Origin: Ponticaulis sp.
GTDB taxonomy: Bacteria; Pseudomonadota; Alphaproteobacteria; Caulobacterales; Hyphomonadaceae
Assembly: GCA_002723155.1 (NCBI GenBank)
Contig: PBNO01000006.1
Coordinates: 273,470-337,469 of the forward strand
Reading direction: 5' to 3'
Length of the DNA stretch: 64,000 nt
Part shown: one piece after another, positions 34,249 to 42,993 of the stretch
Position numbering within the stretch: position 1 is the stretch's first letter
Layout of the letters: each line of letters begins with the position of its first letter
Notes under the pieces: model-generated
What the model saw: the letters and a program-made list of their open reading frames with translations, nothing else
The model's database searches: none
What the model was told of the DNA's origin: nothing
Program-made: the position numbers and the translations under genes

Positions 34249-35605
34249 TCCCGACGCAAACGGCGACTGGATGGCTATCCCGTTCGTAAAGCGCGGCAAG
34301 GTGGTCAATCGGAAATATCGCAGCGCACGGGAAAAGAAATTCTCTCAGGATGCAGGCGGTTCTCAGATTTTCTTCAATCGCGATGTGATTGCTGACCCGA
34401 CGCTGAAAGACTTCCCGCTCATCATCACTGAGGGCGAAATGGACGCAATCGCGGCGATCTGCTCTGGCTTCTCCCGTGTGGTTTCAGTTCCAGGCGGCGC
34501 ACCAGCAGAAGTCGGTACGGCAAAGCATGAATGTGTTGATGAAGCTTGGAATGATCTGAAAGACGTTTCTGAAATCATCATCGCGACGGATAACGATGAG
34601 CCCGGCACAAACCTGCGTGACGATCTGGTCGGGCGGTTAGGTCCGGCACGATGCAAGATTGTTCGTTATCCGAGGGGCTGCAAGGATCTGAACGACGCGC
34701 TGATGAGCTACGGCGTTCGCGGTGTTCGTGAAAGCATTGAGCGGGCGCAATACGTCCCGACAGATGGCGTCTACATTCTCGATGACATTCCAGAAAGCCC
34801 GCCGCTTGCGCCTGTTCGTGTCGATACGATGGGTGATGATTTTTACAAGCATATCGCGATCTGCAAGGGGCAGGTGAGCTTTTGGACTGGCTGGGCCAAC
34901 CGAGGCAAAACAACCGTGCTCAAGCAGGTCATGGTTGATCTGGTTCGACAACGCTTCTGGCGAATTGGCGCGGCGATGTTTGAGGATGATATCCGGAGAA
35001 CACTCGTTCCTGACCTCGAAGTTCTGTATTCGGGCAAGCCTCACAAGCAACTGAAAAACGATGACCGGCTCGAAGCGCAAAGCTGGATCAAGGACCATTT
35101 CAGATTCATTGTTCCAAGCGATGACACTCAGGCGACGGTGCCGTGGTTCCTCGAACGCGCCGAAGAGTGCATCTATCGCCACAACTGCGAGATGATCATC
35201 CTGGACCCTTGGACGGAGATCGACCTTGAGCTGAACGGACGATCTGAAAACGAGGTGGTGAAGAATTACCTCTCTGCGTTCACGCGCTTTGCCAAGCGGT
35301 TCAACGTTCACGTTGCCATCATCGCGCACCCTCGTAAACCGCCTGAGATCGGCGGATCAAAGAAGCTTCCGACAGGCTATGACATTTCAGGTTCAGCGCA
35401 CTTCTTCAACAAGTGCCATCTGGGCGTGACGATCCAGTCTCACGAAACAGTGGACGGTCTAACAGAAGTCAAAGTCTGGAAGTCCAAGTTTAAGGACATC
35501 ATGGGGCCAACGGGCAGCTTCTACATGCTGTTTGACCAGCCGACGAAACGCTTCTCAGGCGTTCACAAATCGACGGCCATCAAAATGGTGGAGGCCGCAG
35601 CATGA
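34142..35605 (+). CDS. Toprim/DnaB-like helicase-primase (gp4/Twinkle-type)
   Basis: 487 residues. Toprim motifs: TEGEMDA at 96-102 and ATDNDEPG with Asp150/Asp152. RecA-fold helicase: Walker A GWANRGKTT (249-257) and Walker B MIILDPW. It thus combines primase/toprim and ring helicase, but its zinc domain is in the overlapping upstream ORF. AAGGAG lies 7 bases before ATG 34142. The phage has no recognisable DNA polymerase, so it relies on host Pol III. Confidence 0.9.
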   Translation: MQISDSVAKFLEERGFDLETVALKTGIYSVSRPGGDPDANGDWMAIPFVKRGKVVNRKYRSAREKKFSQDAGGSQIFFNRDVIADPTLKDFPLIITEGEMDAIAAICSGFSRVVSVPGGAPAEVGTAKHECVDEAWNDLKDVSEIIIATDNDEPGTNLRDDLVGRLGPARCKIVRYPRGCKDLNDALMSYGVRGVRESIERAQYVPTDGVYILDDIPESPPLAPVRVDTMGDDFYKHIAICKGQVSFWTGWANRGKTTVLKQVMVDLVRQRFWRIGAAMFEDDIRRTLVPDLEVLYSGKPHKQLKNDDRLEAQSWIKDHFRFIVPSDDTQATVPWFLERAEECIYRHNCEMIILDPWTEIDLELNGRSENEVVKNYLSAFTRFAKRFNVHVAIIAHPRKPPEIGGSKKLPTGYDISGSAHFFNKCHLGVTIQSHETVDGLTEVKVWKSKFKDIMGPTGSFYMLFDQPTKRFSGVHKSTAIKMVEAAA

Positions 35606-35721
35606 CCCGCACAATCGGCCATCCTGATCACGTCGTCATCATCCGCAAGATCAGCGCAGCATCCCTAACCAAGCCAAACGGACACCTAACACCGGCCTTT
35701 ATGGCCCAGAAGGAGAAGTGA
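35602..35721 (+). CDS. 39-residue early phage ORF
   Basis: Starts MTRTIGHPDHVVIIRKI; ATGA overlap with the helicase stop. Ends just before the Acb2-like gene. Basic, not recognised. Confidence 0.45.
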   Translation: MTRTIGHPDHVVIIRKISAASLTKPNGHLTPAFMAQKEK

Positions 35722-35722
35722 A

Positions 35723-35962
35723 ATGTCAGAAATACATCCAAAGCCAAACGAATTTACACCTGAAGAAATCCAACAGGACCACATCTTGCGGTTCTTTCAC
35801 TACGCCCATCTCCCAGAGGTGTTGCAGGCGAAGTCAAAGCCGTTCTGCGATCTGGCGCGGCTTCTGCTTGATACGTGCCCACGAAATCCAGAACGAACAG
35901 TAGCGTTCCGCAAGCTTCTAGAGGCAAAAGATGCGGCGGTTCGCGCAGGTCTGCCATCATGA
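35723..35962 (+). CDS. Acb2/Tad1 hairpin-like phage protein (candidate anti-CBASS)
   Basis: 79 residues. The pattern ILRFFHYAHLPEVLQ, then PFCDLARLLLDTCP, then NPERTVAFRKLLEAKDAAVR is a two-helix hairpin shared by a widespread phage family. As I remember it, this family is grouped with the Acb2/Tad1 hairpin domain, whose members sequester cyclic-nucleotide signals of CBASS or Thoeris immunity. The link is from recalled sequence style, not a search. An early-operon position suits an anti-defence gene. Confidence 0.55.
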   Translation: MSEIHPKPNEFTPEEIQQDHILRFFHYAHLPEVLQAKSKPFCDLARLLLDTCPRNPERTVAFRKLLEAKDAAVRAGLPS

Positions 35963-36324
35963 GCTATTCAAAAGGCGTTCTGCGTATCGAAGACCCGAGT
36001 CAATTGCGCATCAGGCGGGAGCTTATGGCGTCCGTCCTGATTAAAGCAACGGTCGATGGCTGCGAACAGCTTGGCACTACCGGACTTGGTTTTGTCCTTT
36101 CAGCAATGTCGCATTGGACGGTCGAGGGAATTGAGAGTGGCCTAGGTAAGCCGCTCTCTGATTACCTACGAGCACTCTCAGATATAGCTGATCCCAAGAA
36201 GAATACTCGCCAAAAGGAATTTGCCGAACAGCGTAGGCGCAAGGCCTTCGATCAAATGAGCGAATTCGCGAACGCAACGGATGGATGGTCGCAACAGCTC
36301 GACCCTAACGATCCGCAGCCATAA
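35959..36324 (+). CDS. Hypothetical early phage protein
   Basis: 121 residues; ATGA overlap with the Acb2-like gene fixes the start. Helical; the segment SDYLRALSDIADPKKNTRQ precedes a basic helix. No recognised domain. Confidence 0.6.
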   Translation: MSYSKGVLRIEDPSQLRIRRELMASVLIKATVDGCEQLGTTGLGFVLSAMSHWTVEGIESGLGKPLSDYLRALSDIADPKKNTRQKEFAEQRRRKAFDQMSEFANATDGWSQQLDPNDPQP

Positions 36325-36339
36325 TCACGGAGAACTGAA

Positions 36340-37698
36340 ATGACAGACCAACTAATCGGAAAATCAGAAGTCACATGGGAGCTGGTAAACGCTCTTGAGA
36401 ACTTGGCAGACGCGCAGCAGCAGTGTGAAGCGCAATTCGTAGCTGCGATCTATCACAAGCGCGCTCTGGATGACCGTCGCGTCGATGTGAGCAAGGCGTT
36501 TGACGCGTGCCGGAAATTTGAATGCCTCGACGTGGACAAGATGATGGAGCAAAAATTCGTCGTCACGTCTCAGATGATCGACGCCTATCGGGCTGAACTG
36601 CTTGGCCAGACCAGCGCACCGGTATCAGCCGACGCCGACGAGCTGAACGACCTTACGCCACACGAGGGCGAAGAGGAAGGCGACCCGCCAATGCCCGAAG
36701 GCGAAGGCTGGAAGCGTAACGCCGGTGAGCAGCCTTTCGAGGATGAGGTTTTGGCCGAGGTTGTTCTGAGTGACGGATCTTATGACATCGACTGGAGCGG
36801 AGATTTGTACTGGCATTGTGATTGTGCTCAAATGACTCCGATCATCTGGTACCGTAAAGCCCCACAGGAAGCTACACAGAGCGAAACAGAGCAATCAGAC
36901 GGCATGGGTAGCCAAGAGGTCGCAGAAGCCTCTCAGGACGTACCAGAGACGGAAAGCGAGGCAATCCAGCCAGCCCCTGCGCCTGAGACATTCGACCACG
37001 CAGCAGAAGCAACCGCTCAAATCGAAGCCAGCATTGATGAGCGCGAAGAAGCGGCAGCGTCGGCATATGATGTAGGCCAGAAAGTGACGTTTGAGGACGA
37101 CGACGGCGCGACATTGTCGGGCGAGATTTCTAAAGTCAGTCAAGACTTTTCGACCCACGAACCATTTTACAATATCGATGTGCTAAATGAAAATGGTGTA
37201 CGAGAATCGTATTTCCAAGTCGATCATGATCGCGTGACACCAATCGAAGCACAGGCAGAGACTGAAAGCATTGAGACGGAAGCGCAGCCTTTAGGATTTG
37301 ATCTTCCTGAAGGAGCGGTTAAAAATGGAATTGGGTATGATCAATACACTGGTTGGTATGCCGACTACACAGTTCCGGAGACCGGCGCTAGTGGCCGTGT
37401 CTACGCTACTGAAGTCGGTATCGGCGACTTTCAGTTGGACCTAAATTCACACTCAGAGCCTTCTCCTCACACTGAACAGCCCGAGACAGTCGAAGCAGAG
37501 CCAGAAGCCCCAGATGAACCAAAGGCAGAGCGTAAGACACTCGACTGCACCGGCGACTTCACGCAGGAAGAGATTGTCGCAAAGTCAGGCTTCGACCCGC
37601 GCGTCCAGTCTGACGACATCGCAGCCGCTGAGCGTGAAGAGTTTAACCGCCCTCGCGTTTACAATCCGTGGGCGCCGCCTGCAAAAGCGGAGGGCTAA
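36340..37698 (+). CDS. Large acidic phage protein of unknown function
   Basis: 452 residues. The N-terminal helical domain (1-90) is followed by a long Glu/Pro-rich low-complexity region holding at least two small folded islands: a beta-rich one (LSDGSYDIDWSGDLYWHCDC, about 148-167) and another around YDVGQKVTFEDDDGATLSGE. The modular acidic layout suggests recombination between phages. GGAG lies before the ATG. Confidence 0.65.
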   Translation: MTDQLIGKSEVTWELVNALENLADAQQQCEAQFVAAIYHKRALDDRRVDVSKAFDACRKFECLDVDKMMEQKFVVTSQMIDAYRAELLGQTSAPVSADADELNDLTPHEGEEEGDPPMPEGEGWKRNAGEQPFEDEVLAEVVLSDGSYDIDWSGDLYWHCDCAQMTPIIWYRKAPQEATQSETEQSDGMGSQEVAEASQDVPETESEAIQPAPAPETFDHAAEATAQIEASIDEREEAAASAYDVGQKVTFEDDDGATLSGEISKVSQDFSTHEPFYNIDVLNENGVRESYFQVDHDRVTPIEAQAETESIETEAQPLGFDLPEGAVKNGIGYDQYTGWYADYTVPETGASGRVYATEVGIGDFQLDLNSHSEPSPHTEQPETVEAEPEAPDEPKAERKTLDCTGDFTQEEIVAKSGFDPRVQSDDIAAAEREEFNRPRVYNPWAPPAKAEG

Positions 37699-38253
37699 AT
37701 GCGAGAACTGCAATGGTTCATCCTTCGCGTTAAGTCCACTCGGGAGCGATCGGTCATCCGGTCGCTTTCTGAGCGCGGTATTCGTTCGGCCTTCATCGGT
37801 GAGCGACACAAGGACGAGCGAGGCAATGCGACAGACGATGATTGCCGCGTAGACGTTCCAGGCTATGTTTTCATCGAGATGGAGCGCATAGGCGATGCTC
37901 TGCACTGGCAGAAGCTGGCCAACCTGCCAGAGGTGTATAATCTGGTCGGACAGTTCGCAGGCCTCAACGTTGCCCGAGTGCCAGCTTGGTTCATGGAAAA
38001 GCGCCTGAAGCATGTACGCCTGAAAGAAGGTGGATCTGAATACGTGATCTTCCTGAAGCGTGACGAGAAGTCGACCGTCATGCAGCGTATCAAGTTCCTC
38101 AAAGGCGAAACCGTCCGCGTTAAGTCCGGCCCTGCAACCGGTATCTGTGGCACTGTACAGGAAGACACAGAGTCAGCGGTTCGCATCGACTTCGGCAATT
38201 ACGCTCTGAACGTCGATCAAACGCTTGTGGAGAGGGTAGAGAGCGCCGCTTAA
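37699..38253 (+). CDS. Phage NusG/RfaH-like transcription factor
   Basis: 184 residues. The N-terminal NGN-type domain (WFILRVKSTRERSVIRSL, then VPGYVFIEM) and the C-terminal KOW domain (KGETVRVKSGPATGICGTVQ) match the NusG family. NusG paralogues bind RNA polymerase and can suppress pausing and termination. It is the last gene of the rightward early operon, the position of antiterminator Q in lambda, so a role as late-gene antiterminator is inferred. Confidence 0.85.
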   Translation: MRELQWFILRVKSTRERSVIRSLSERGIRSAFIGERHKDERGNATDDDCRVDVPGYVFIEMERIGDALHWQKLANLPEVYNLVGQFAGLNVARVPAWFMEKRLKHVRLKEGGSEYVIFLKRDEKSTVMQRIKFLKGETVRVKSGPATGICGTVQEDTESAVRIDFGNYALNVDQTLVERVESAA

Positions 38254-38588
38254 GCCACGGCGCTATCATCGCCTAAAAGAACCATTGCGGCGGTGTTGAG
38301 CTTTACCCGCTCAGATGGCCAGTCACCAGCCCCGCTAACCGTTGTATATTCTACTTCGTCGGGCTGGTGTTCATTGATCAGGTCCAACGCCTCTTCGCTG
38401 GCCCGAACCTGCATCTGGTAGAGTGTGCGCAAAACTTCCCACACTTCTGGATTAACGCGCGAACGGCCAGACGACATATCCAGAACGGTTTGCTGACTCA
38501 CAGTTCGGCCAAGCTGTTCGGATAAAAAAGAACTGGCCTCTTTTGTGGAAAGGCCAGTGACACGGAGGGCTGCAGAAAAAAGGCTCAT
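38250..38588 (-). CDS. HTH protein of a leftward two-gene unit
   Basis: 112 residues. The N-terminal helix-turn-helix (LSTKEASSFLSEQLG, TVSQQTVLDMSSGRSRVN) resembles Cro/XRE-type antitoxins. It follows the next gene by an ATGA overlap and is convergent with the NusG-like gene (4-base overlap at the ends). It probably represses its own promoter at 38907-38934. Confidence 0.65.
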   Translation of the reverse strand: MSLFSAALRVTGLSTKEASSFLSEQLGRTVSQQTVLDMSSGRSRVNPEVWEVLRTLYQMQVRASEEALDLINEHQPDEVEYTTVSGAGDWPSERVKLNTAAMVLLGDDSAVA

Positions 38589-38854
38589 TTTACGGACACC
38601 GTGCACCAGATGCGATCAAGGTATTCTTGCGCTGTTTCAGCATAATCGCCATCTTCGTTAAATTCGCGAGGGTCGCAGTCTTCTTCCCACTCGGCAGCTA
38701 CCCATTCAATGAACTCTGGCATTTCAGCCGGTTCGATATTGTAAGCGCGTTTTGTCTGGTCATAGTCTACGACAACGACGTTTTCAGTTGGAAGCTTTGG
38801 TTCGATCTGACCTTGTTTCCAAGAAGCGATGTGGGCGAAAGCAAAATTTGTCAT
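38585..38854 (-). CDS. Small acidic protein, first gene of the leftward unit
   Basis: 89 residues with a strongly acidic C-terminal half (AAEWEEDCDPREFNEDGDY). GGAG lies 10 bases before the ATG. With the HTH gene it could be a toxin-antitoxin-like pair or a lysogenic-conversion gene with its regulator; neither is proven. Confidence 0.6.
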   Translation of the reverse strand: MTNFAFAHIASWKQGQIEPKLPTENVVVVDYDQTKRAYNIEPAEMPEFIEWVAAEWEEDCDPREFNEDGDYAETAQEYLDRIWCTVSVK

Positions 38855-38906
38855 TTTCAGTCTCCAGTGAGTAGCCGGTGGGGCCGTTCCCCTTGGCCAT
38901 GAGTTC

Positions 38907-38934
38907 AATATATACATAAATTATGTACAGTCAA
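38907..38934 (-). promoter_or_regulatory. Promoter with palindromic operator in its spacer
   Basis: On the minus strand: -35 TTGACT (38934-38929), a 16-base spacer and -10 TATATT (38912-38907). The spacer holds the palindrome TACATAA-A-TTATGTA (38913-38927). It drives the unit 38854-38250. Confidence 0.75.
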
Positions 38935-38952
38935 CAGCTATCTGAGAAAAAG

Positions 38953-38981
38953 TTGATTTCGTTTCCAAATCAGGGCATAAA
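38953..38981 (+). promoter_or_regulatory. Possible late promoter (PR'-like)
   Basis: TTGATT (38953-38958), a 17-base spacer and CATAAA (38976-38981), each matching four of six consensus positions. It points toward the terminator at 39069-39101 and the late genes. Confidence 0.4.
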
Positions 38982-39068
38982 TAAACCCCATAGGCGAAGT
39001 AAGTCTGTGGTGCGATGCATCCTCCCTGAAAAGCCACAACGGCAGACGCAAAGCGAAAGCCGGTTCAC

Positions 39069-39101
39069 GACGCGCTTCACCTCAGAAGCCGCGTCTTTTT
39101 T
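39069..39101 (+). terminator. Strong terminator ahead of the late operon (tR'-like)
   Basis: GACGCG-CTTC (39069-39078) pairs with GAAG-C-CGCGTC (39085-39095, one bulged C), six-base loop, then TTTTTT (39096-39101). Upstream AGACGC (39044-39049) can pair instead with GCGTCT (39091-39096), so the hairpin has a possible competing structure. The rest of the 39102-39249 gap shows no further feature. Confidence 0.8.
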
Positions 39102-39249
39102 GCACCCTAATTACAGTTTGCCGCCGAGAAGCCTGTCCCCCTTCTCAGAACCTTCACGTAGAGGCATTTCGGCGGCTACCCCTCAAGACACTGACTGAAA
39201 CTGGCAGCCTCAATCTGATGGCAGCCTGCTGTAAGTGGAACCCCCAAAC

Positions 39250-39657
39250 ATGGCCCCAAATGGCAGACCGCCGCTCTACTCGGACCCCGAGTTTCTGAGC
39301 GAGAAGATCGACCAATACTTTGACAAGCTGGAACCAGGCGACATTCCGACAATCGCTGAACTGGCTTTTGAGCTTGGCTTTGCAAGCCGGAACGCGCTTT
39401 GGGAGTATGAAAAAAAGCCTGAGTTTTCCGACACGATAAAGAAAGCACGGCTCAGAATCGAAGTGGATCGCACGAAAAGGCTTGTTCAATCGGGTACGCC
39501 AACAGCCGGTCTCATCTTCGATCTGTGTAACAATCACGGGTATAAAAACCCGCAACACCTGAAGCACTCTGGCGATGACGACGACGACACGCCAATCAAG
39601 ACGGTTAATAAGATCGAGCTTGTCGCAGTAAAGCCGAATGACAACGCTGCAGATTAA
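39250..39657 (+). CDS. Terminase small subunit
   Basis: 135 residues. The N-terminal domain recognises DNA: PPLYSDPEFLSEKIDQYFD, followed by a helix-turn-helix (IPTIAELAFELGFASRNALW), is typical of small terminases. The C-terminus is acidic. It overlaps the large subunit by 20 bases. ATG 39250 is used; a GTG at 39235 is possible. Confidence 0.85.
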   Translation: MAPNGRPPLYSDPEFLSEKIDQYFDKLEPGDIPTIAELAFELGFASRNALWEYEKKPEFSDTIKKARLRIEVDRTKRLVQSGTPTAGLIFDLCNNHGYKNPQHLKHSGDDDDDTPIKTVNKIELVAVKPNDNAAD

Positions 39658-40999
39658 GCTTCCTGAAAAGCTCGTTCCGGTATTTGAAGGAGAGGCAGAC
39701 GTTCGCGGCGCCTATGGAGGTCGAGGCAGCGCCAAGACCAGAAGCTTCGCCAAGATGCTCTGCATTAAGGGCCGCATCTTCGCAGAGGCTGGCATACGCG
39801 GCGTTATCGTGTGTGGCCGTGAGTTTCAGAACTCGCTCGATGAATCGTCTATGGCCGAGGTCAAAGCCGCGATTGAATCAGAGCCTTGGCTGGAAGAGTT
39901 CTACGAAGTCGGCGAAAAGTACGTCCGGACTAAATGCGGACTGGTAGAGTTCAAGTTTGTCGGCTTGCGTCTCAATCTGGAAAGCATCAAGTCTAAAGCC
40001 CGTATCCTGATCATCTGGGTGGACGAGGCTGAAAGCGTTACGGACTATGCATGGCAGATCGTTCTTCCGACACTTCGTGAAGAGGGATCGGACTGGAACG
40101 CAGAGCTGTGGGTGACGTGGAACCCTGAACGGGAAGCCAGCGCAACACATAAGCGCTTTAGACTGCTTCAGAGTGACCGTGTCAAAGTCAGAGAGCTGAA
40201 CTGGCGCGACAATCCTTGGTTTCCTGCCAAGCTGGATCGCCAGCGTCAGATGGATATGCAGACCGATCCTGACGACTACGATTGGATTTGGGAAGGCAAG
40301 TTCCGGACGCACTACAAAGGCGCTTACTACGCCAAGCATCTGTCTCAGGCCAATGCAGAAGGCCGTATTCGTGATCTGCATGTAGATCCATCCCTGACGC
40401 TTCGCACATGGCACGACTTGGCTGGCGCTGGTGATAAGGCAGACGCCTACTCAATCTGGACGGGGCAATTCGTAGGGCAGCAGGTCTGGATGCTTGGTCA
40501 TTACTGCACAGAAGGTCAATCGAGCGCGTATCACATCGACTGGCTGAGAACATGGTGTCTGGATCGTGGGATTAAACGATGCGTTGTGACGCTTCCGCAC
40601 GATGGCGATCAGGTGAAGCAGGACTATTCCTGGCGAAACATCTGGAACGCCGCTTCCGAGCCGGGATTGGTTGAGTTCATCACCGAGGTGATCCCGAACC
40701 AAGGGCGCGGCGCTGCGATGAAGCGTGTCGAGGAAAGCCGCAAGATATTCCCTCGCGTCTGGTTTGACGAAGAGGGCACGAAAGCAGGCAGGCAGGCGCT
40801 TGCAGCGTATCACGAGAGACGAGACGACAACCGCAACGTAGGCCTTGGCCCTAATCACGACTGGGCCAGCCACGACGCTGACAGCTTCGGCCTGATGGCC
40901 TGCACGTATAAGCCTCCGGGCGATGTGGTCGGCAGCGATGAACTCAAGAAAGCACTTTACGGCAAAAGCCGTGGGCGTGGGAGCTATCTGGCAGCATGA
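39638..40999 (+). CDS. Terminase large subunit
   Basis: Packaging motor ATPase/nuclease, 453 residues. Walker A GGRGSAKT at 27-34, Walker B with Asp129-Glu130 (ILIIWVDEAE), coupling motif TWNPE, and a C-terminal RNase-H-like nuclease with the first Asp in HDLAGAGDKADAYS. Terminase_3/PBSX-like family, used by headful phages. Confidence 0.95.
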   Translation: MTTLQIKLPEKLVPVFEGEADVRGAYGGRGSAKTRSFAKMLCIKGRIFAEAGIRGVIVCGREFQNSLDESSMAEVKAAIESEPWLEEFYEVGEKYVRTKCGLVEFKFVGLRLNLESIKSKARILIIWVDEAESVTDYAWQIVLPTLREEGSDWNAELWVTWNPEREASATHKRFRLLQSDRVKVRELNWRDNPWFPAKLDRQRQMDMQTDPDDYDWIWEGKFRTHYKGAYYAKHLSQANAEGRIRDLHVDPSLTLRTWHDLAGAGDKADAYSIWTGQFVGQQVWMLGHYCTEGQSSAYHIDWLRTWCLDRGIKRCVVTLPHDGDQVKQDYSWRNIWNAASEPGLVEFITEVIPNQGRGAAMKRVEESRKIFPRVWFDEEGTKAGRQALAAYHERRDDNRNVGLGPNHDWASHDADSFGLMACTYKPPGDVVGSDELKKALYGKSRGRGSYLAA

Positions 41000-42972
41000 G
41001 CGATCGAGACCTTCTGCAGGAAATCCGTGAGCGTTACGACACTGGATGGTCTGCGGATGTGAAAAACCGTGAAGAGATGGAGTCAGACCTCCGTTTCGTT
41101 GCTGGTGAGCAATGGCCTGAAGATGTGCGGCTTGACCGGGAATCTGATGAGCGCCCTTGCATCACAGAGAACCGGCTTCCGCAGTATGTGCGTCAGGTCG
41201 CCAATGATATGCGAGCCAATCCGCCAGCGATTAAGGTAATTGCAGGCTCGGGCGGGGCAGATAAGGCTGTTGCCGATATCATGACCGGCATGATCCGCGA
41301 CATTGAGAGCAAAAGCGCTACGCTTCGCCCTTACGTGTCAGCAGGTGCCAGCGCGGCGCGTTGTGGAATTGGTCACTGGCGCGTTCTGACTGATTACACA
41401 TCGCCGACAAGCTTTGAGCAGGAAATCCGGATAGAGCCGGTTCTCAATCCGTTTGCCGTTGTCTGGGACCCTGTTGCAGTAGCGCCAACGCGTGAAGATG
41501 CGGACTGGTGCTTCGTCATTGAGGAAATGTCCGAGGAAGAGTTCAAGTCTCAGTATCCGGACGCCAAGCCTGTCAGCTTCGACGGGAAGGACACAGAGAG
41601 CTGGTCTAGCGGCTGGCTGAACGGTGATGACAAGTCTGTCCGTGTGGCAGAATACTGGCGCAAGATCAGAGAGCCTGCGACGGTTTGTATGCTCGCAGAT
41701 GGCTCGACCGGCTACAAAGACGACCTGCCAGAGGGATTTCCGGCAGAGGTGATTATTGCAGAGCGTGAATCGGATCGCGTTCGCGTCGAAGTCCTGAAGA
41801 CGAATGGTCACGAAATTCTGGAAGAGGCTCAGGAATGGCCAACGCGGCATATTCCTATCGTGCCTGTTGTTGGCGAGGAATACTCTGTCGGCGGTCACAT
41901 GATCCGCAACTCTGTGATCCGGTTCGCCAAGGATAGTCAGACGATCTACAATTACTGGCTATCGACACAGACCGAGCATCTGGCGTTGCAGCCAAAAGCG
42001 CCGTTCGTGGCTACGGCACGACAGGTGCAGAACTACGCCGATGTCTGGAAGACCGCGAACACGAGCAATCACAGCGTCCTGATCTTCGATGTTGATCCGG
42101 ATGCGCCAACAGCCCGGCCTATGCGTGAAGCGCCTCCAGCGTCTTCTGGAGCCTTTACAGAGCAGGTTTTGCGCGCCGCTGATGGAATGAAGGCAACAAC
42201 CGGCATTTATGATGCTGGATTAGGCGCTCAGGGCAATGAGACCAGCGGCAAGGCGATTATGGCCCGTCAACGTGAAGGCGACGTTGGCACTTTTGAGTTC
42301 CGAGACAATCTGAACGCCTCTGTAGAGCATACAGGGCGCATTCTCGTTGAGCTTATCCCTGTGATTTACGACACGCCGCGCATGGTCCGCATTCTGGGCG
42401 AGGATGGCGAGGAAGACTTCGCCGAGATCAACAAGCCTGAAATCGATGCTCAGAGCGGTCAGCAGGTTGTCCGAAATGATCTGAAAGTTGGTGAGTACAA
42501 CGTGCATGTGCGCTCTGGGCCGTCCTTCACGACGAGACGCCAGGAGGCTGCAGAAAGCATGTTGCAGTTTATCCAGACCTCACCGGATTCAGCCTCGCTT
42601 GTGCTGGATCTGATCGCCAAGAACATGGACTGGCCCGGCGCGGATGAATTCGCCGAACGGTTCAAAAAGATGCTGCCGCCTCAAGTTCAGCCGGAAACGG
42701 ACGATCCAGAGGAACAGCAAGCCAGAGCGCAGAAGGCACAGCAGGCCCAAGAGGCCGCGATGCTGGAACAACGCAACGCTATGGCAGAGATTTCGGAGAA
42801 AGAAGCGAATGCCGCCGAGGCGCAGGCTGATGCTCGCAAAACCGAAATAGAAGCGCAGAAGGCTCAGCTTGAAATGCTGATGCAGTCGGGCGCGCTTCAG
42901 CAACTGGTGACGCAGATGGTGCAGGCGCAACTCGCGCAGGCCCTTCAGCCGCAACCAACCCCTTACCCATAA
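40996..42972 (+). CDS. P22-like portal protein
   Basis: 658 residues, the dodecameric DNA gate of the head. The P22-type portal pattern is clear: RFVAGEQWPEDVR, then RPCITENRLPQYVRQVANDM, and the Gln/Ala-rich C-terminal coiled barrel (EQQARAQKAQQAQEAAM). ATGA overlap with terminase. Confidence 0.92.
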   Translation: MSDRDLLQEIRERYDTGWSADVKNREEMESDLRFVAGEQWPEDVRLDRESDERPCITENRLPQYVRQVANDMRANPPAIKVIAGSGGADKAVADIMTGMIRDIESKSATLRPYVSAGASAARCGIGHWRVLTDYTSPTSFEQEIRIEPVLNPFAVVWDPVAVAPTREDADWCFVIEEMSEEEFKSQYPDAKPVSFDGKDTESWSSGWLNGDDKSVRVAEYWRKIREPATVCMLADGSTGYKDDLPEGFPAEVIIAERESDRVRVEVLKTNGHEILEEAQEWPTRHIPIVPVVGEEYSVGGHMIRNSVIRFAKDSQTIYNYWLSTQTEHLALQPKAPFVATARQVQNYADVWKTANTSNHSVLIFDVDPDAPTARPMREAPPASSGAFTEQVLRAADGMKATTGIYDAGLGAQGNETSGKAIMARQREGDVGTFEFRDNLNASVEHTGRILVELIPVIYDTPRMVRILGEDGEEDFAEINKPEIDAQSGQQVVRNDLKVGEYNVHVRSGPSFTTRRQEAAESMLQFIQTSPDSASLVLDLIAKNMDWPGADEFAERFKKMLPPQVQPETDDPEEQQARAQKAQQAQEAAMLEQRNAMAEISEKEANAAEAQADARKTEIEAQKAQLEMLMQSGALQQLVTQMVQAQLAQALQPQPTPYP

Positions 42973-42993
42973 ATCAGAGGAGGCTTTAAGCCG

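Noticed and set aside
38923..39198. 91-codon plus-strand ORF between the leftward unit and terminase
   Set aside because: It has no ribosome-binding site, covers the putative promoter and the strong terminator, and has low-complexity translation.
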